Part shown: one piece after another, positions 1 through 10,403 of the stretch
Numbering within the stretch: the first letter of the stretch is position 1
Layout: every line of letters begins with the position of its first letter
From: Adiantum capillus-veneris
Lineage: Eukaryota > Streptophyta > Polypodiopsida > Polypodiales > Pteridaceae
Direction: 5' to 3'
DNA: 64,000 nt
Assembly: GCA_014529385.2 (NCBI GenBank)
Contig: CM043945.1
Location: forward strand, 149,035,241 to 149,099,240
Position numbers and translations under genes: made by a program
The notes under the pieces: model-generated
Told to the model about the DNA's origin: nothing
Seen by the model: the letters and a program-made list of their open reading frames with translations, nothing else
Databases searched by the model: none

Positions 1-157
1 TTTAGGAGGTTTCCCCCCCCCCGGTGCATTGTATATACACCCATCACTCTAGGGCTATCTATCTTTCTATTACACACTAAGCAATACACTCTGTTGTGTG
101 CCTTGAGCTTCCTTCATCTTCTCCAAGCTGTGTCCGTTTCCATGCAACCCTAGTTCC
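1..157 (+). mobile_element. 3' part of a copia-1-family LTR
   Basis: This stretch matches, in opposite orientation, the LTR at 51521-51868, including the shared blocks around the CCCATCACTCTAGGGC and GCAACCCTA motifs. The match breaks just before the expected terminal CAACA, and no primer binding site follows, so the end is lost. The LTR is cut at its left by the window edge. It shows that a second copy of the copia-1 family lies in plus orientation here. Confidence 0.8.
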
Positions 158-620
158 AAAAGATTATGGTCGAGGGATTTCCAGATTGTTTGCCATTTTG
201 TTTGGCATTGTGCCATAGTGTGGTATTGCTTATTTCCTAGGGGTACTAAGTCTTTAAAACCCCCATTTTTCTCTAGTTATAGAGGAGACTTTGCCAAATT
301 TTTTGCTAGGTTTATGCGTTTTGTGGTAGGTGCTAGAGAGCTGTTTTAACCAAGTTTTTGTGCCTATGTAGATGGTCATCTCACTTGTGCTCTCATTGCA
401 TATAGTCACAATTTATGCATGATTGGTTCTTGGTTTTGGCATAAGGTTATGTGCTTTATGCAATCTTCACCATAGTTTTGGTGACATGTGTTTGATCAGC
501 TGGTTTTCTTTTGCATTGCATTGAGTGGTTATGCTCTTGTGGACATTGCATTTATCCTTTGTGTGGGATGATCTATAGATTCATTTTGTGCTCACTTATG
601 AAATCTTGCAGTGATAGTTC
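158..620. other. Decayed leader/gag region, nothing codable
   Basis: This lies between the LTR remnant and the first recognisable copia coding remnant. I see no open frame, RNA gene or repeat. By position it should be the leader and gag start of the decayed plus-strand copia, but no domain can be read. Confidence 0.4.
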
Positions 621-659
621 GTCATTGGATACACACATTGGCATATCATGCAGATCTCA

Positions 660-1116
660 GAGGCACAAACATGTGGTTTGTTGGCATTTTGGTAGACCAG
701 GGCAATTGAAGAGACACTATTTCAAGCGTTGGAGACACGTTTTTTTCTTTGAGATAGTATGGTGCTCATGGTATGGGTGACATTCATTTGCACTTTGCCA
801 ATGGGAGTATGCTCCATGATGTTCATCAATATGTGCTTGATGCTCGTAGAAGTTTGATCTCCATCTAGCAGTTCAGAGACATGGGTGTCATATTCAGTTG
901 ACTGTTGAGTCTCACTTGATGAGGAGAGGCTCCCTTGTGATAGCACAAGGCCATCATGGTGCTCATTTAACTCTTGTCTATGTTCTTGGTGTTAGAGATT
1001 CCATAGTCTCTATGAGTCTGTTGCCATGCATACATTCGCAGTCTAGGTGTGCTGATGAGCAGCATGACACTCCACTCGTTGCGCATGGAGGGTCTGAGGA
1101 TAGACATGTAGAGTAG
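660..1116 (+). pseudogene. Decayed copia gag zinc knuckle, protease flank and pre-integrase
   Basis: At about 675-730 the frame reads CWHFGRPGQLKRHY, a wrecked CCHC zinc knuckle: the second Cys is Phe, the His is Gln and the last Cys is Tyr. In another frame at about 775-870 comes a copia protease C-terminal segment (GDIHLHFANGSML, then RRSLISI), followed at 900-1000 by a pre-integrase segment (RRGSLVIAQG...HLTLVYVLGV). The order knuckle, protease, pre-integrase is that of Ty1/copia. Frames change several times and stops are present, so this is a non-functional relic. Confidence 0.65.
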
Positions 1117-1230
1117 GACAACTTTTTGAGTGCACGACTAATGTAGTCACCAGTGGTGGTGATAGATTTCGATGCTTTGGTAGTCAGGGAGTAGAGCAGT
1201 GAGTCATATGCACGAGTCGATGCAGTCTCA

Positions 1231-2000
1231 GTGACTTTGCAGACATGTATTCAACAAGAGACTAGACACAAATATTTCACTTATGAGCTCCAAAGTGTTG
1301 TGCAAGACATGTCTATAGATGTTGAGTTAGAACAACCATGCTCTAGCGAGACACATTATATTGATCCTCTTAGGATAGAGATGTCTCCTACCATGGAGAT
1401 GAGCGATATGGAGTTCTTTGACATGCTCATGCTAGATGCTGATATGGTGATGCCAGAATATGTGGATACAGTCCCTATGGATGATGAGGGAGTGGCAACT
1501 ACCCCAGAGTCAGGCTTGGCACTTCCATACATGACTAGTTCTGATGGTAATGCAACGAGGGTTGAGATACCTACTGCGGATAGATCGGCAAAAGTCCCTG
1601 CATATGGCATTGATGCAATAGGCATGGATACACTGGCAGAGATTACATGTTTATCATCAGCCTTCGGGACTCTCATGTATGACCTCTTATTCTCAAGACC
1701 CGATTTAACAGCTTCAATGGGAGCGTTTGCAGTTGGGATTGTTAGTCGTGCAATGATTGACACTAGCATGATGCATCATGGAGCAATGCAGGTCATTACG
1801 AGATATTTGTAGGGTGTGCATGCTAATTCTAGTAGGGATATACACTCACACACCACTAGAGCCTATACAATGGCATGCATTGACTTTGAGAGAGCCAATG
1901 GACATAGATTGAGACAAATTTCCTCCTTATACCTATTGTACACAATACTAGTTCCTAAAGTTGTACCACTTATCAACACAATAGCATTTAAGTGGGAGAC
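1231..2000 (+). pseudogene. Decayed copia RT/RNase H 3' end
   Basis: The open stretch to about 1812 carries SAFGTLMYDLLFSRPDL and MHHGAMQVITRYL. These correspond to the copia RT-RNase H junction (family form GSLMYAM..TRPD and HW.A.K.ILRYLKGT). A stop follows where the family has L-K/Q-G. The first half of the frame is not recognisable, and integrase plus most of RT are missing between this and the upstream relic, so a large deletion is inferred. It ends at a copia-type polypurine tract. Confidence 0.6.
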
Positions 2001-2010
2001 TGTTTGAGTA
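1991..2010 (+). other. Copia-type polypurine tract and possible 3' LTR start
   Basis: AGTGGGAGAC is followed directly by TGTTTGAG, the usual form of a plant copia 3' end (AAGTGGGAGA then TG). The following 230 bases do not resemble the LTR fragment at 1-157, so the two do not pair. Confidence 0.45.
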
Positions 2011-3064
2011 AAGGTGGTGTGCTCTAACCCCACTCGAACATGCCAAAGGTGTCCAACCACCCATTACTTGTACACACCTTATTTTTTACTAGATAGAAGA
2101 ATAAGAGGCTCTCTCACACATATTGAGATGAGCTGCTCTACCCACATACTGTGTACTCTGTCTCTCTCACCTTCTTCCTCTCCCCACACACACTGCATTT
2201 CGTGCACTCACAACCTCTTGCTCACAATTTGGAAAAGAAGGTAGTCATCCTACCTAGGAGGTGCTGGAGGCAAGAGTCCACTATTTGAACTTGTTAGTAT
2301 TATTCTAGTTGCATAGAAGCTCCAAACTATCCTCAATAAATGTCCCAATCTAAATCTCCTCCTGGCAACCAAAAAAGAAACAAATTTGTTGTTAGAGTCC
2401 CGGACCTGACTAATTGATGGACCTCTCCCACTTGCAAATTATATGGCTTGCTGCTCTCATATTCACATATTCATACCAAATGCAAAATGTGGTATTTTGA
2501 AAGACCTCACAAAAGGTGGTAGTCTAAGGTACATGCCATGTGGACACTACCATTTTTCTCAAACACAATTTTTTTATGTGGAGGACTGTCATTGCCAGTT
2601 TACCTAAAGGAGAATTACTGAGGAAGAAGAGCATCTCCAATGGCAAATATGCAAGATCCAACAAGATGGAATCAATGAGGCATATGCTTTGGAAATGCTA
2701 TGTGGTTAACAACTAGTGGAAATGGGCTTCCTTAAGTTTGGATAGAAGCTTGGGGCTTAACTAAATTCAAAGTAACTTTTTGTAGTTTTGACATTGTGGA
2801 TGAAGCCATACTCGTTTGCCTTATATCTTCAAGTTTGGTTCTGGTGTTTAATTTGGTCCATGAGGAACATTACTGTATTTGACAATGTTGTGTATTTAAA
2901 AACAACCTTCCATGGGAGTTCATTAAAAAGTATAATGCTTGAAGATGCACTTGTAATGGGAAAACATTAGGGCAATGCCTCCCTATTGAGGATCATTCAC
3001 AGATTGTGGATGGAGATGTAACTCATAGTTGACTTTATGTAATTATGTAAATAGAAGCTTTCCC
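2011..3064. other. Unassigned AT-rich sequence, possible old LTR
   Basis: The first 230 bases may be the remainder of a decayed LTR starting at 2001; they include a pyrimidine-rich block near 2155-2190. The rest has only short open frames with no recognisable domain. I see no RNA gene or regulatory site. Confidence 0.35.
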
Positions 3065-3904
3065 AAAGAGAGAGAGATAGATAAATAGATAGATAGTTCT
3101 ATTATCGTCCTCGGAGGTCAATCATGACCTATGGGACCAAATGAACATGTCACGTGGTGTGAGTGGAGGTCATAAGTGACTCTCGATGCTCAAAAATGGC
3201 TGAAATGAGCGTCGCAATAGAGAGTCCACATCATGGTTGGGAGAGGAAGGTATGTAGGGAGAGATCATGGCTGAATATATGGGGAAAAGAGGACCTAATG
3301 TGGTCAAAAGCTGAGCACTCAAGTAGTGTGTGGTACTCACTCTTTCGCACTTGACAAGGGCATAAAGTGAAAAGTCGATGACACTCCTCGCCAGTGCCCC
3401 AACGTCTTGTCTCGCAGCGTAGAGAATGGCAGCTAAGACGAATGGAGGCAATGGTGCAGATCGCACTCAAAGGGATGGGCTCAAGGATGTAGAGATGGGT
3501 TCGGTTACCTCGTTCGGAGAAGAAGAGAGATTTGTAGTTTAGGGCAACGTATGGGTGTAATGGCTGAAGCGAGAACCTCCGGATTTCTCCCAAGCCGTGA
3601 TACATTGGCGTTGTAAGAAGGCCTCATTAACTTGGGAGTCGATCGACGCATCCTTGAACAAGTGACATGCATCCCATCTTCCAAACCATTTCTTGATGTC
3701 AAGCATCCACCCCGAACTTAGTATTTTTCTCTTGCATGTCTTCTGAACCTTTTGACTTGCTTCATACGTTGTATCTTACGCATGTACTCCACAACCCTTT
3801 GCATGCCCAAGACCTCAATGGGAAGTGATCCGGACTCAAGAAGTAAGAGCATGTAGGGTGTTTGTGTCTTGACTTGGAGAAAGTTGGTGAGAAAACGCTT
3901 TTGG
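3065..3904 (-). pseudogene. 5'-truncated LINE (non-LTR) RT C-terminus and 3' tail
   Basis: Reading leftward from 3904, the protein segment with VQKRFLTNFLQV, TPYMLLLLESG and LPIEV matches the post-RT region of plant LINE ORF2 (family form VQ..FL...LGV...TP..LLL.E.G..P.E). Further on comes LRCETRRWGTGE and the knuckle-like CPCQVRKSEYHTLLECSAF, matching the C-terminal region of LINE proteins. Frames shift at least twice. The element then ends in a simple repeat of ATCT units (3068-3101 region), typical of a LINE tail. It interrupts copia-1 just after the start of its RT, so it inserted there as a 5'-truncated copy. Confidence 0.7.
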
Positions 3905-4560
3905 ACATTCTCAAACTCTAGGAGGCAAATCACATAAAGTCCATGTGTCATTTTCTGTAAGTGGATCATATTCTGATTGCATGGCAGCCATCCATTTTTT
4001 GAATTCTGTGCTTCATCAAAAGATAGAGGTTCCTCAACATCATGTAAGCTAGACACAGCCAAAGCATAACAATCTGATGCATAAGATGCATGGCAAGAAC
4101 GTGAACGAGTATGACTAGACAAAGGTGCATCCAATTTACTGTCACGCAATGTATGCACCAGCCATTTTGGCATACCTCTAGCCTACTCATTTTCAGCCCT
4201 TTCCTCATCAAGTACATCATGTACATCTACATCAGTAAATAGGCTAATCTGTAACATTTTTAGAAACCGCCATAGGCTATACATTTGCCTCATTGGAATT
4301 TACATTCGAACTTCTACCACTGAAAAGAGGCAACAAAGTGTCATAAATGTCATGTGAGCTGACATTATTGTCTCTAGTACATGACAGCAAGGGCTGAACA
4401 GAAACTTCCACAAACACAACATCCCGTGAGACCAAGATACGCTTTGTTTGTAGATGATACAACCTGTAACCTTTGCTTTCAACACTATAACCAACAAAAA
4501 TACATTTGACAGCCTTATCATCCAATTTTTTGCGAAGTGTTTGTGACACCAAAGTGTAAG
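3905..4560 (-). pseudogene. Copia-1 integrase tail, linker and RT start
   Basis: From right to left the frame gives RKKLDDKAVKCIFVGYS and YRLYHLQTKRILVSRDVVF, the conserved end of copia integrase. A low-complexity linker follows, then KKWMAAMQSEYDPLTENDTW, the first conserved block of copia RT. Several frameshifts and stops separate these blocks. The RT breaks off at the LINE junction. The block continues the integrase piece at 10404-11260 and was separated from it by gypsy-1. Confidence 0.8.
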
Positions 4561-4678
4561 GACATGGGTCCTATGGGCAAGGCCACCGGAACGGCCGGAC
4601 AGTGTGTACGCTAGGGGGAGGCTATAAGATAGCACGATTGGGTGGAGACTAGCACACGCATTACCACCACCCTTTCAC

Positions 4679-4690
4679 TGGTATCCGAGC
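4679..4690 (+). other. Gypsy-1 candidate primer binding site
   Basis: TGGTATCCGAGC differs by one base from TGGTATCAGAGC, the initiator-Met tRNA site used by many plant retrotransposons. It lies two bases after a CA dinucleotide that could end an LTR. Only about 115 bases of possible LTR remain upstream. Confidence 0.5.
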
Positions 4691-5443
4691 TATTTTTGGG
4701 AGGAGGCTAAAAGCGGCTTGCATGTGCATGTGACACCCTGCTTCTCTCCCATGTTCCGCAGACAGCAACGTATCCGCTATGCAGCAAAAAGGAGGTAGGC
4801 ATAGTTTTCTGTGTGAGCAACGCGTGGACAGACAACGACAGCCGATCGCGGTCGCCCCACCTACGCCCTCCACAACACACGACTAAGGTGGGTGATCAAG
4901 GAAAACTCGCCCGAGAACTTGACGACATCGAGGCTCCGAAGGCTTCTGTTGTTGGTGCCATTGGATGCACGTGTAGGCTGGCCCTTTTAACCCTTGCATG
5001 AAGAAGGGTTGAACCCACCCCATGAGGGTAAGAGGCCAACACTTTACCATCAAGCTATTGGCCCTCGTTGTGTATAACAAGGAAAGATAGTCTATTGTGC
5101 TGAAAGGAAAACTAGAAGGAAAGGGAAAGCTTCAAACTTCAAGGAAGTAGTTTCACCCTTCCTTTTCACTTCTTGGAGGAAGGCAAGTTTTCCTCCAGAA
5201 ATTCTTTTTTCCTCAAGGAGGTAGCTTCAAAGTGAAGAAAAGCCTTCACAAAAATGAAGAGTTTTTTGTGAAGAATCATCAAAGGTGTTCTTACAATGAA
5301 CGACAAGTGAAGCGCTCAAATTTCTGCAAGACGGGGTTCGCATGCAACGCAAATCGCGGAGCATACAAAACACAAAGACTTCAATTTCTCAAGGTACAAG
5401 TTGTCATTTTTTTTTTCTCTCTTTGCATTAGTGTGTGTTTACC
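4691..5443 (+). other. Gypsy-1 leader with a SINE-like insert
   Basis: This is untranslated sequence between the candidate primer site and gag. Its middle contains a tRNA-like segment on the other strand (listed separately). The last 350 bases are purine-rich, with several AAGGAAA-type blocks, and end in a T-run just before the gag start. Confidence 0.45.
4900..5065 (-). repeat. Possible tRNA-derived SINE head
   Basis: Read on the minus strand from about 5065, the sequence starts GGGCCAATAGCTTGATGGTA. An A-box-like TAGCTTGATGG is followed about 35 bases later by a B-box-like GGGTTCAACCC. This spacing and the GGCC..TGGTAAAGTG style are those of plant tRNA-derived SINE heads. No tail or target duplication was identified, and the anticodon arm does not fold cleanly, so it is not a tRNA gene. 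Confidence 0.4.
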
Positions 5444-6540
5444 ATGGCTAGTGAGGATATCCCACCTACAGACACGTTTGATTTTGAGCATGTAGATCAA
5501 AATTAGGGCACCACGAGTGCTGCTGACACTAATATGCATGATGATGATGATCTAGGAGATCATGGGCTTGTAGATATGGCTTCTTTCAAGACTCATCACC
5601 AAAGCGTACTTGAAAGCAACCTCTCTGCACTCAATGCAAATGTTACCAATCTTACGGAGTTACTTGTGAAATTTATGAATTCACAGACGACTCAAGGAGC
5701 CACAAGTGGCACGGCTCAAGGGAACCAAGCTCGCACGACTCAAGGAGTCCAAGAGACAAGTGCTGCAGAAGGTAGCAATGCATTACTTAAGAATATCACC
5801 ATTCTTGAGTTTCACGGGGAAGAGCGTGATCGCAACAAGGATGCGGTCAATATGTTCTTACAGAAATGGAGTGATATTCATAGATTGAGACACACCCCGG
5901 ATATAAAGACGGCTGTGGAAACAAGTCTATCTCTTAAAGGCAAGGCCTATAAGTGGTGGATGACATTTCCAATAGATGCTCGTCCTCCGTCTTGGGCTGC
6001 GTTTCAAGCTTCTTTCTCCAAAGAGTTTTTGGACTCCAATGAAGAAAATAAGAACTGGTTAGCATGGGATGCACGCTGCATGTCTGGCCTCTCTCTCACA
6101 CAGTACCTTTTGAAGTATCAGGAAATCATATTAAAACTAGAAGGTCTAGATGAATTCCAAAAGATACGGGGTGGTTTTAATAGGGGTCTTGACAAAGACT
6201 ATTGTCTTCATGTCAAGACCCAACATCCAAAAACTTTGGAAGAAGCCATTAGTCATGCGCAAAGATATGATGATGACCAAGAGAGGAAAGGAAATGTTCC
6301 CTAATCTAAGAATACTTTTGCTAAGAGCAATGTGGCTAAGAGCCACATTGTCTTCATGTCAAGACCCAACATCCAAAAACTTTGGAAGAAGCCATTAGTC
6401 ATGCGCAAAGATATGATGATGACCAAGAGAGGAAAGAAAATGTTCCCTAATCTAAGAATACTTTTGCTAAGAGCAATGTGGCTAAGAGCCAATGGCGAGG
6501 TAGATCTCCCACACGTTCCAAGAGGAATAAGAGACAATCT
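5444..6540 (+). pseudogene. Gypsy-1 gag (capsid)
   Basis: The first ATG after the T-run opens MASEDIPPTDTF. The frame has an in-frame TAG at codon 21 and then runs open for 256 codons. The capsid domain has LKGKAYKWWMTF, SWAAFQASFSKEF and the L..Y...I..L block, as in retrotransposon gag proteins that coat the RNA genome. A TAA at 6302 and an out-of-frame 146-base tandem duplication (6201-6492) then break it. The frame resumes with a basic Arg/Ser-rich segment (WRGRSPTRSKRNK). Confidence 0.8.
6201..6492 (+). repeat. 146-bp tandem duplication inside gypsy-1 gag
   Basis: Two adjacent copies (6201-6346 and 6347-6492) are nearly identical. 146 is not a multiple of three, so the second copy shifts the gag frame. 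Confidence 0.9.
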
Positions 6541-7275
6541 ACCTCTCCACGCCCACAAGAGGCTAAGAAGCCTAAACAATCACGAGATACTCCACGTGGG
6601 TCTCTCAACACTGCTGATTTTGAGCGTGCAAAGAAACACAATTTGTGTTTTAGATATCTTTCGGACCAACATAACAAGAAAGATTGTCCTCTTTTGCAAG
6701 GCAAAGAAAAGGCCATGCACACGGTGCAACGCCTCACATTAGATTCATCTCCTAAATATTGTGTTGTAGAGGTTCTTCATATGGAAGAAAAGCACAAGTG
6801 TTGTGTGCCTGCTTCAATGTGGCAGCCCACCTTTGGCCCCCATGGTTTGATTCGCATGCATGGCACTATTAACGGACAACGTGTTCGTATTTTAGTGGAT
6901 GATGGTGCAACTCATAACTTCTTGAACTATAAGCTAGACAAGAAATTGAAGCTTACACAAACTCCCTGCTCTCACAAGTATGTGGTGGAGCAGATGTCTG
7001 GGAATGATAAAGAAGTATGGGACACGGTAGTTCAAGGGGTTGAGCTTATTGTTCAAGATCATACGATGACCCTTGACTTCCAAGTTATGAACATGGACCG
7101 TGCTGATGTAGTTTTAGGACGGGAGTGGCTACATGGTTTAAGAAACACATTGCACACTAGTTATGAACACAACTCCTTATCCTTTATGGCCAATGGTAAA
7201 CATGTGCTTTTGCTTGGTGAGAAAAATATACCATCTACACCTCTTATATGTACAGCCGAGCTTTCTATTTTGTAG
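6478..7275 (+). pseudogene. Gypsy-1 gag end (zinc knuckle) and protease
   Basis: The frame opens in the second repeat copy. Residues of the form CFRYLSDQHNKKDC correspond to a CCHC knuckle whose second Cys has become Tyr (codon 6655-6657). The aspartic protease follows with ILVDDGATHNFL at the active site (D-x-G form) and VVLGREWLHGL as the conserved C-terminal flap block. The protease would release the polyprotein parts. The frame ends at a stop before RT. It has no true own start, because it continues the shifted gag. Confidence 0.75.
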
Positions 7276-7302
7276 AAAGCAAACCTAATAGATGAAGTCT
7301 TT

Positions 7303-8205
7303 TTGTGTTACTGCTTGTCTCCAAGTCTTGTGAATTCTCAAGAGCAAAGTGCAATGAACTCTAATGGTATGCAACATGCAATGAATTCTACTGATAAACA
7401 AAGTGTTAACAAATCTAACGAGCAAAGTGCTCTCAATTTTAATTCTATAGAGAAACGTGCAACTGTTGTAAAACAAACATTACAGGAATTGCAAGATTCT
7501 CCATCCCAGCATAGCTCTAGTTTACTTTATCCTTTTGCACGGCAAAAGCTGACTCACTTACTCACGGAGTATAGTGATGTGTTCTCAAGTGATTTACCAC
7601 TGGGTTTACCCCCTACACGTGATGTGCAGCATGTCATAGATGTCTTGCCAGGCACTAAACCGGTGAGTAAACCACCTTATCGTATGAGTGCTAAAGAAGC
7701 CAAGGAGGTTAAGAGTCAGTTGGCTGACTACCTGCTCGTGGTTTCATTAGACCTAGTACTTCGCCTTGGTCATCACCAATTCTATTGGTAAAAAAGAAAG
7801 ATGGTACTATGCGCATGTGCATAGATTATCGCGGATTAAATGCGATAACCATCAAGAACAAGTATCCTCTGCCTCGAGTGGACGAGTTGTTTGATCAACT
7901 CCACGGGGCAAGATACTATACAAAGATAGATCTTCGTTCAGGATACAACCAGGTACGTATCCTACTGTAAGATTATCTCCAAAACTGCCTTTAGAACACG
8001 GTTCGGGCATTTTGAATTTTTGGTTATGCCTTTTGGTCTAACCAATGCTCCAGCTACATTTATTACACTCATGGATAGTGTCTTACGTCCCTATCTTGGA
8101 AAATTTGTTGTGGTTTTCCTTGATGACATTCTCATTTACAGTAAGACTGAAGATGAACACATAGAATACTTATGATTAGTATTTGAACAACTACGAGCTC
8201 ACGTG
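7303..8205 (+). pseudogene. Gypsy-1 reverse transcriptase
   Basis: RT blocks are visible in order: HVIDVLPGTKPVSKPPYRMS, then after a frame change [36 protein letters not shown] and [11 protein letters not shown]. The catalytic FLDDILIYS lies at about 8116-8142, with the family Y/F-x-D-D motif intact. The two pieces sit in different frames and stops lie between them. This would have been the enzyme that copies element RNA into DNA. Confidence 0.8.
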
Positions 8206-9171
8206 TTGTATGCTAAGCAAAGCAAGTGTGATTTCTTTAAAACAGAGATACATTACCTCGGTCATGTGATCTCTTATTCTGGCATCAAGACACTGACAAG
8301 GTCGCTGCCATTCTTGGCTGGCCACATCCCAATACGGTTGAGGAGCTTCAAATATTTTTAGGCATGGATGGATTTTATCGGCAGTATATCTATGACTATG
8401 CCAAAATCACTGTTCCTATGACGGATCAACTTAAAGCAAAAGGTAAGACCTTTTCTTGGGAGGAAGCCCAAAAACACAATTTCGAACAACTCAAGGTAGC
8501 TATAGTCACTGCTCCCATCCTAGCAATCGTCAACCCACTTAAGCCGTTTGTTGTAGAGATTGATGCTAGTGATAAAGCCATTGGTGCAGTACTTCTCCAG
8601 GAGGGAATACCTATAGCCTTTGAAAGTAAAAAGTTAGATAGAGATCAATAGAATTATTCTGTCTATGAGAGAGAGCTCTATGCCATAATTCACGCTTTAC
8701 GAAAGTGGCGACACTATTTATATGGTGCCGAGTTTGTAGTAGTTTTTGACCATGAGAGTATGGTTTACAACTCAAACAGACTCGAAGGGCCGTAAAGCTA
8801 GATGGGCAAAAATCCTTCAAGATTATGATTGTAAGCTACGATATTGCAAGGGGCGATATAATGTAGTAGCGGATGCACTAAGTTGGATGCCTCAGATTAA
8901 TTCACTTGCTTTTATGAAAATAAAGAGTGGATTTTTGGAGTCATTACGTGGCAAGTGTGCACAAGGTCAATCATATGCTAAAGTGTGGAGTGCAGTTTTA
9001 AAAAGGGATCCCTCACACTCACATGTCTCTGAACAGCCAGATCAACATGTCTCTGCACGTGCAGATAGAAACTCCAACACACAGAGCTCCACCCCTACTT
9101 AGGAAGACCTTACGCGATGGAAGAATTTTTCCATTGATGATGGCTACTTACTCCACAAAGGTAGAGTATGT
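8206..9171 (+). pseudogene. Gypsy-1 RT thumb, RNase H and tether
   Basis: The blocks seen are AILGWPHPNTVEELQIFLG, then RNase H with VVEIDASDKAIGAVLLQ, YERELYAIIHALRKW and NVVADALSWMP, carrying the expected D, E and D. A TAG follows KLDRDQ, and frames change near 8740 and 9100. RNase H would remove the RNA strand after copying. The stretch between about 8900 and 9170 is a poorly conserved linker to integrase. Confidence 0.75.
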
Positions 9172-9834
9172 GTGCCAAAGGACTCAGACACTAGGCACCA
9201 AATCTTATTTGAGTGTCATGATAGTCCAAGTGCTGGTCATCCAGGTATCCGTAAGACGTATGCCTTAGTTCGACGACAATTTTATTGGCCGGGCTTACAT
9301 CATGATGTTCAAGAGTACGTACTAAACTACCAACAATGCCAAGTTAATAAGGCAAAGCGCCTCAAGGTAGGTGGCCTTTTACATCCTTTAAAGATTCCAC
9401 AAGGTAAGTGGGAGAGTATCTCTATGGATTTTGTAGTAGGACTACCTACTACAAATCGTGGCCATGATGCCATTTGGGTAATTGTAGACCGTCTCACAAA
9501 TATGGGTCGATTCATTCCCACTAAGACTACGGTTAAGACACCGGAATTAGCACGACTATTTGTAGAGCACATATATAAACTCTACGGTCTTCTAGCTAGT
9601 ATCATTAGGGACAGAGATCGAAAGTTCGATAATCACTTCTAGAGAGATGTGTTCCAAAAGTTGGATACTAAACTTAATCTAAGTACGGCTGATCATCCAA
9701 AAATGGATGGTCAAACAAAAAGAGTTAATCAAGTGCTAGAGGATATGCTACGAGCGTACATTAGCAAGAAACAAACCAATTGGGAAGACTACTTACCTAT
9801 ATTGGAATTTGCTTATAATAGTTCAAGCATGTGA
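9172..9834 (+). pseudogene. Gypsy-1 integrase
   Basis: The N-terminal zinc-binding HHCC region is present (HDSPSAGHPG...), but its first Cys has become Tyr (NYQQCQ). In the catalytic core the first Asp is in SMDFVVGLP and the second in IIRDRDRKF. At the third position the family Glu (DGQTERVNQ) reads DGQTKRVNQ, so the catalytic Glu is Lys (codon 9718-9720). A TAG at about 9640 and a frame change at 9830 add further damage. The protein is inactive by two independent criteria. Confidence 0.8.
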
Positions 9835-10403
9835 CTATAGGGTTTAGTCCATTTATGCTTTTGTATGGATTTCAACCTAGATCACCCGTTACAGTGGGGT
9901 TGGCTAAGGAGAAGATACAACAAGCGAAGGATTTTCTCCAAGACCATTTTGACATGCTTCGAGTTGCTCGACAGAATGTTAAGCAAGCTCAAGATCGACA
10001 TAAGAAGTACGCAGATGAGCATCGATGGCTTGCTACTTTCGAAGAAGGAGACAAGGTTTTCCTCAAAGTTTCGGAGCATTTAGAAAGTCTGAAGATGGGA
10101 AAAGTTGCTAAACTTTCACCACGCTATTGTGGACCGTTTACCATTCTCAGATGTATAGGTCAAGTGGCCTATAAGTTAGCTCTTCCAGAGCACTCATGAG
10201 TTCATCCTGTTTTTCATGTTAGCCTTTTACGAATACAGCTAGGACAGAATGATAATGTCATTGACACAAGTGTGTTGGTTGACCTTATCGCACCGTCAAG
10301 CATTCCTCATGAGCCCGAAAAGATTTTGGATTCTCATGAGCTTCGCACCAGACATCGTGTCAGACAACAGGTGTCGGTAAAATGGCTAGATAGACTTGAA
10401 GAA
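9831..10403 (+). pseudogene. Gypsy-1 integrase C-terminus with chromodomain remnant
   Basis: GFSPFMLLYGFQPRSP and FEEGDKVFLKV, then LSPRYCGPFTILRCIG and YKLALP, are the C-terminal DNA-binding part. After a TGA the frame continues with VHPVFHVSLL and ends HEPEKILDSHELRTRHRVRQ and VKWLDRLEE. This matches the start of a chromodomain, which targets integration to chromatin in chromoviruses. The domain is cut short where copia-1 resumes, so the 3' LTR is missing. Confidence 0.75.

Larger units (their letters stand above)
4561..10403 (+). mobile_element. Gypsy-1: chromovirus fragment inside copia-1
   Basis: This is a Ty3/gypsy element with the order gag, protease, RT, RNase H, integrase and a chromodomain-like end, all on the plus strand. 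Its left limit is where copia-1 integrase sequence stops; its right limit is where it resumes (GCATATGCC at 10404). A primer-site-like motif lies near the left end, but no matching LTR pair flanks the block. Both ends are therefore truncated, and insertion with later loss, or capture during repair, is inferred. Many stops and frameshifts make it inactive. Confidence 0.8.

Noticed and set aside
1356-1769. Minus-strand ORF of 137 codons
   Set aside because: It mirrors the plus-strand copia remnant, which carries recognisable RT blocks.
1-2010. Left end of copia-1
   Set aside because: The LTR fragment and coding remnants are in the opposite orientation, so they belong to another copy.
4900-5065. 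A functional tRNA gene on the minus strand
   Set aside because: A- and B-box-like blocks exist, but the acceptor and anticodon stems do not pair properly. A SINE head is a better fit.
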